Origin: Archaeoglobus neptunius
Lineage (GTDB): Archaea; Halobacteriota; Archaeoglobi; Archaeoglobales; Archaeoglobaceae
Direction of reading: 5' to 3'
Length of the DNA: 60,359 nucleotides
Assembly (NCBI RefSeq): GCF_016757965.1
Contig: NZ_JAEKIW010000016.1
Coordinates: forward strand, 1 to 60,359
A program made the position numbers and the translations under genes. Below are positions 60,260 to 60,359 of the stretch, one piece after another. Under the pieces are notes generated by a model that searched no databases, had not been told where the DNA came from, and saw nothing but the letters and a program-made list of their open reading frames with translations. Each line of letters begins with the position of its first letter. Within the stretch, counting starts at the first letter, position 1.

Positions 60260-60359
60260 GTTTATCGTTACAACCCTTAAAGACTTCGTCAAAAATTCGC
60301 CACCGTTTAGTTAGACTTCTTTTTGTGGGTAAATTTCTGGAAATACAGTTCAGGCAGTA

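Noticed and set aside
60247-60309. Short frame LAEFIVTTLKDFVKNSPPFS after the last STAS-like gene
   Set aside because: Only 20 codons; could be the start of a broken gene, but too short to support.

Overview
The window looks like a piece of a hyperthermophilic archaeal chromosome, most likely from the Archaeoglobales (Archaeoglobus/Ferroglobus/Geoglobus type). Reasons: archaeal TATA boxes about 25 nt ahead of leaderless starts, frequent GTG and TTG starts with GGAGGTGA-type ribosome binding sites, a tRNA without encoded CCA, the archaeal pterin kinase MptE, the small archaeal cobaltochelatase CbiX, a neelaredoxin-type superoxide reductase, FmdE-like and LeuB/LeuD genes, and dense operons with 4-nt overlaps. 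The assignment is inferred from gene content only.

Layout. 1-6.1 kb: the end of an ADP-forming acyl-CoA synthetase, an iron-uptake operon (feoB and a DtxR-FeoA repressor) with a clear DtxR-like operator, a MaoC hydratase and an acyl-CoA ligase. 6.3-9.5 kb: a signalling locus in which two proteins end in histidine-kinase-like dimerisation helices but lack the phospho-acceptor His and the ATPase domain, with a CheY-like receiver between them. 9.5-19.5 kb: a Met/Gly/Tyr-rich envelope protein, cytochrome c maturation genes (ccmF, ccmH), a BlaI/BlaR1-like pair, a membrane winged-helix protein, a radical SAM-SPASM maturase with a small Cys protein, a copper set (copZ, copA, TRASH-domain regulator) and superoxide reductase. 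19.5-28.8 kb: cobalt uptake (cbiMNQO) and the anaerobic corrin ring pathway (cbiT, L, F, G, H-C fusion, D, E, X) with a Dph6-like ATPase at the end.

28.85-38.3 kb is an accessory island and the most unusual part. It holds transposase remnants, a katG remnant, a broken metzincin-like protease, and three minus-strand operons that each begin with the same 45-bp direct repeat directly upstream of a TATA box. These operons encode exported caspase-fold (clan CD-like) peptidases, exported propeptide-like proteins and small membrane proteins. A winged-helix regulator gene lies beside the third repeat. I propose this as a repeat-controlled secreted-protease system, partly decayed.

38.4-52.7 kb is mostly housekeeping: LarA-like enzyme, NifU-like protein, VIT-family transporter, leuD-leuB, ferredoxin-type protein, MBL-fold protein, HypE/AIR synthase-like protein, rubredoxin, thiI, mptE, tRNA-Arg(CCG), mtnA, an Ogg-type glycosylase, fdhD, and an FmdE-like protein. 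52.7-57.9 kb: a Tat-exported type II molybdopterin oxidoreductase with Fe-S subunit, NrfD anchor and TorD chaperone, followed by convergent moeA. FdhD and MoeA nearby fit molybdenum-cofactor needs. The right end carries about 400 bp of unassigned DNA and two tandem STAS-like genes.
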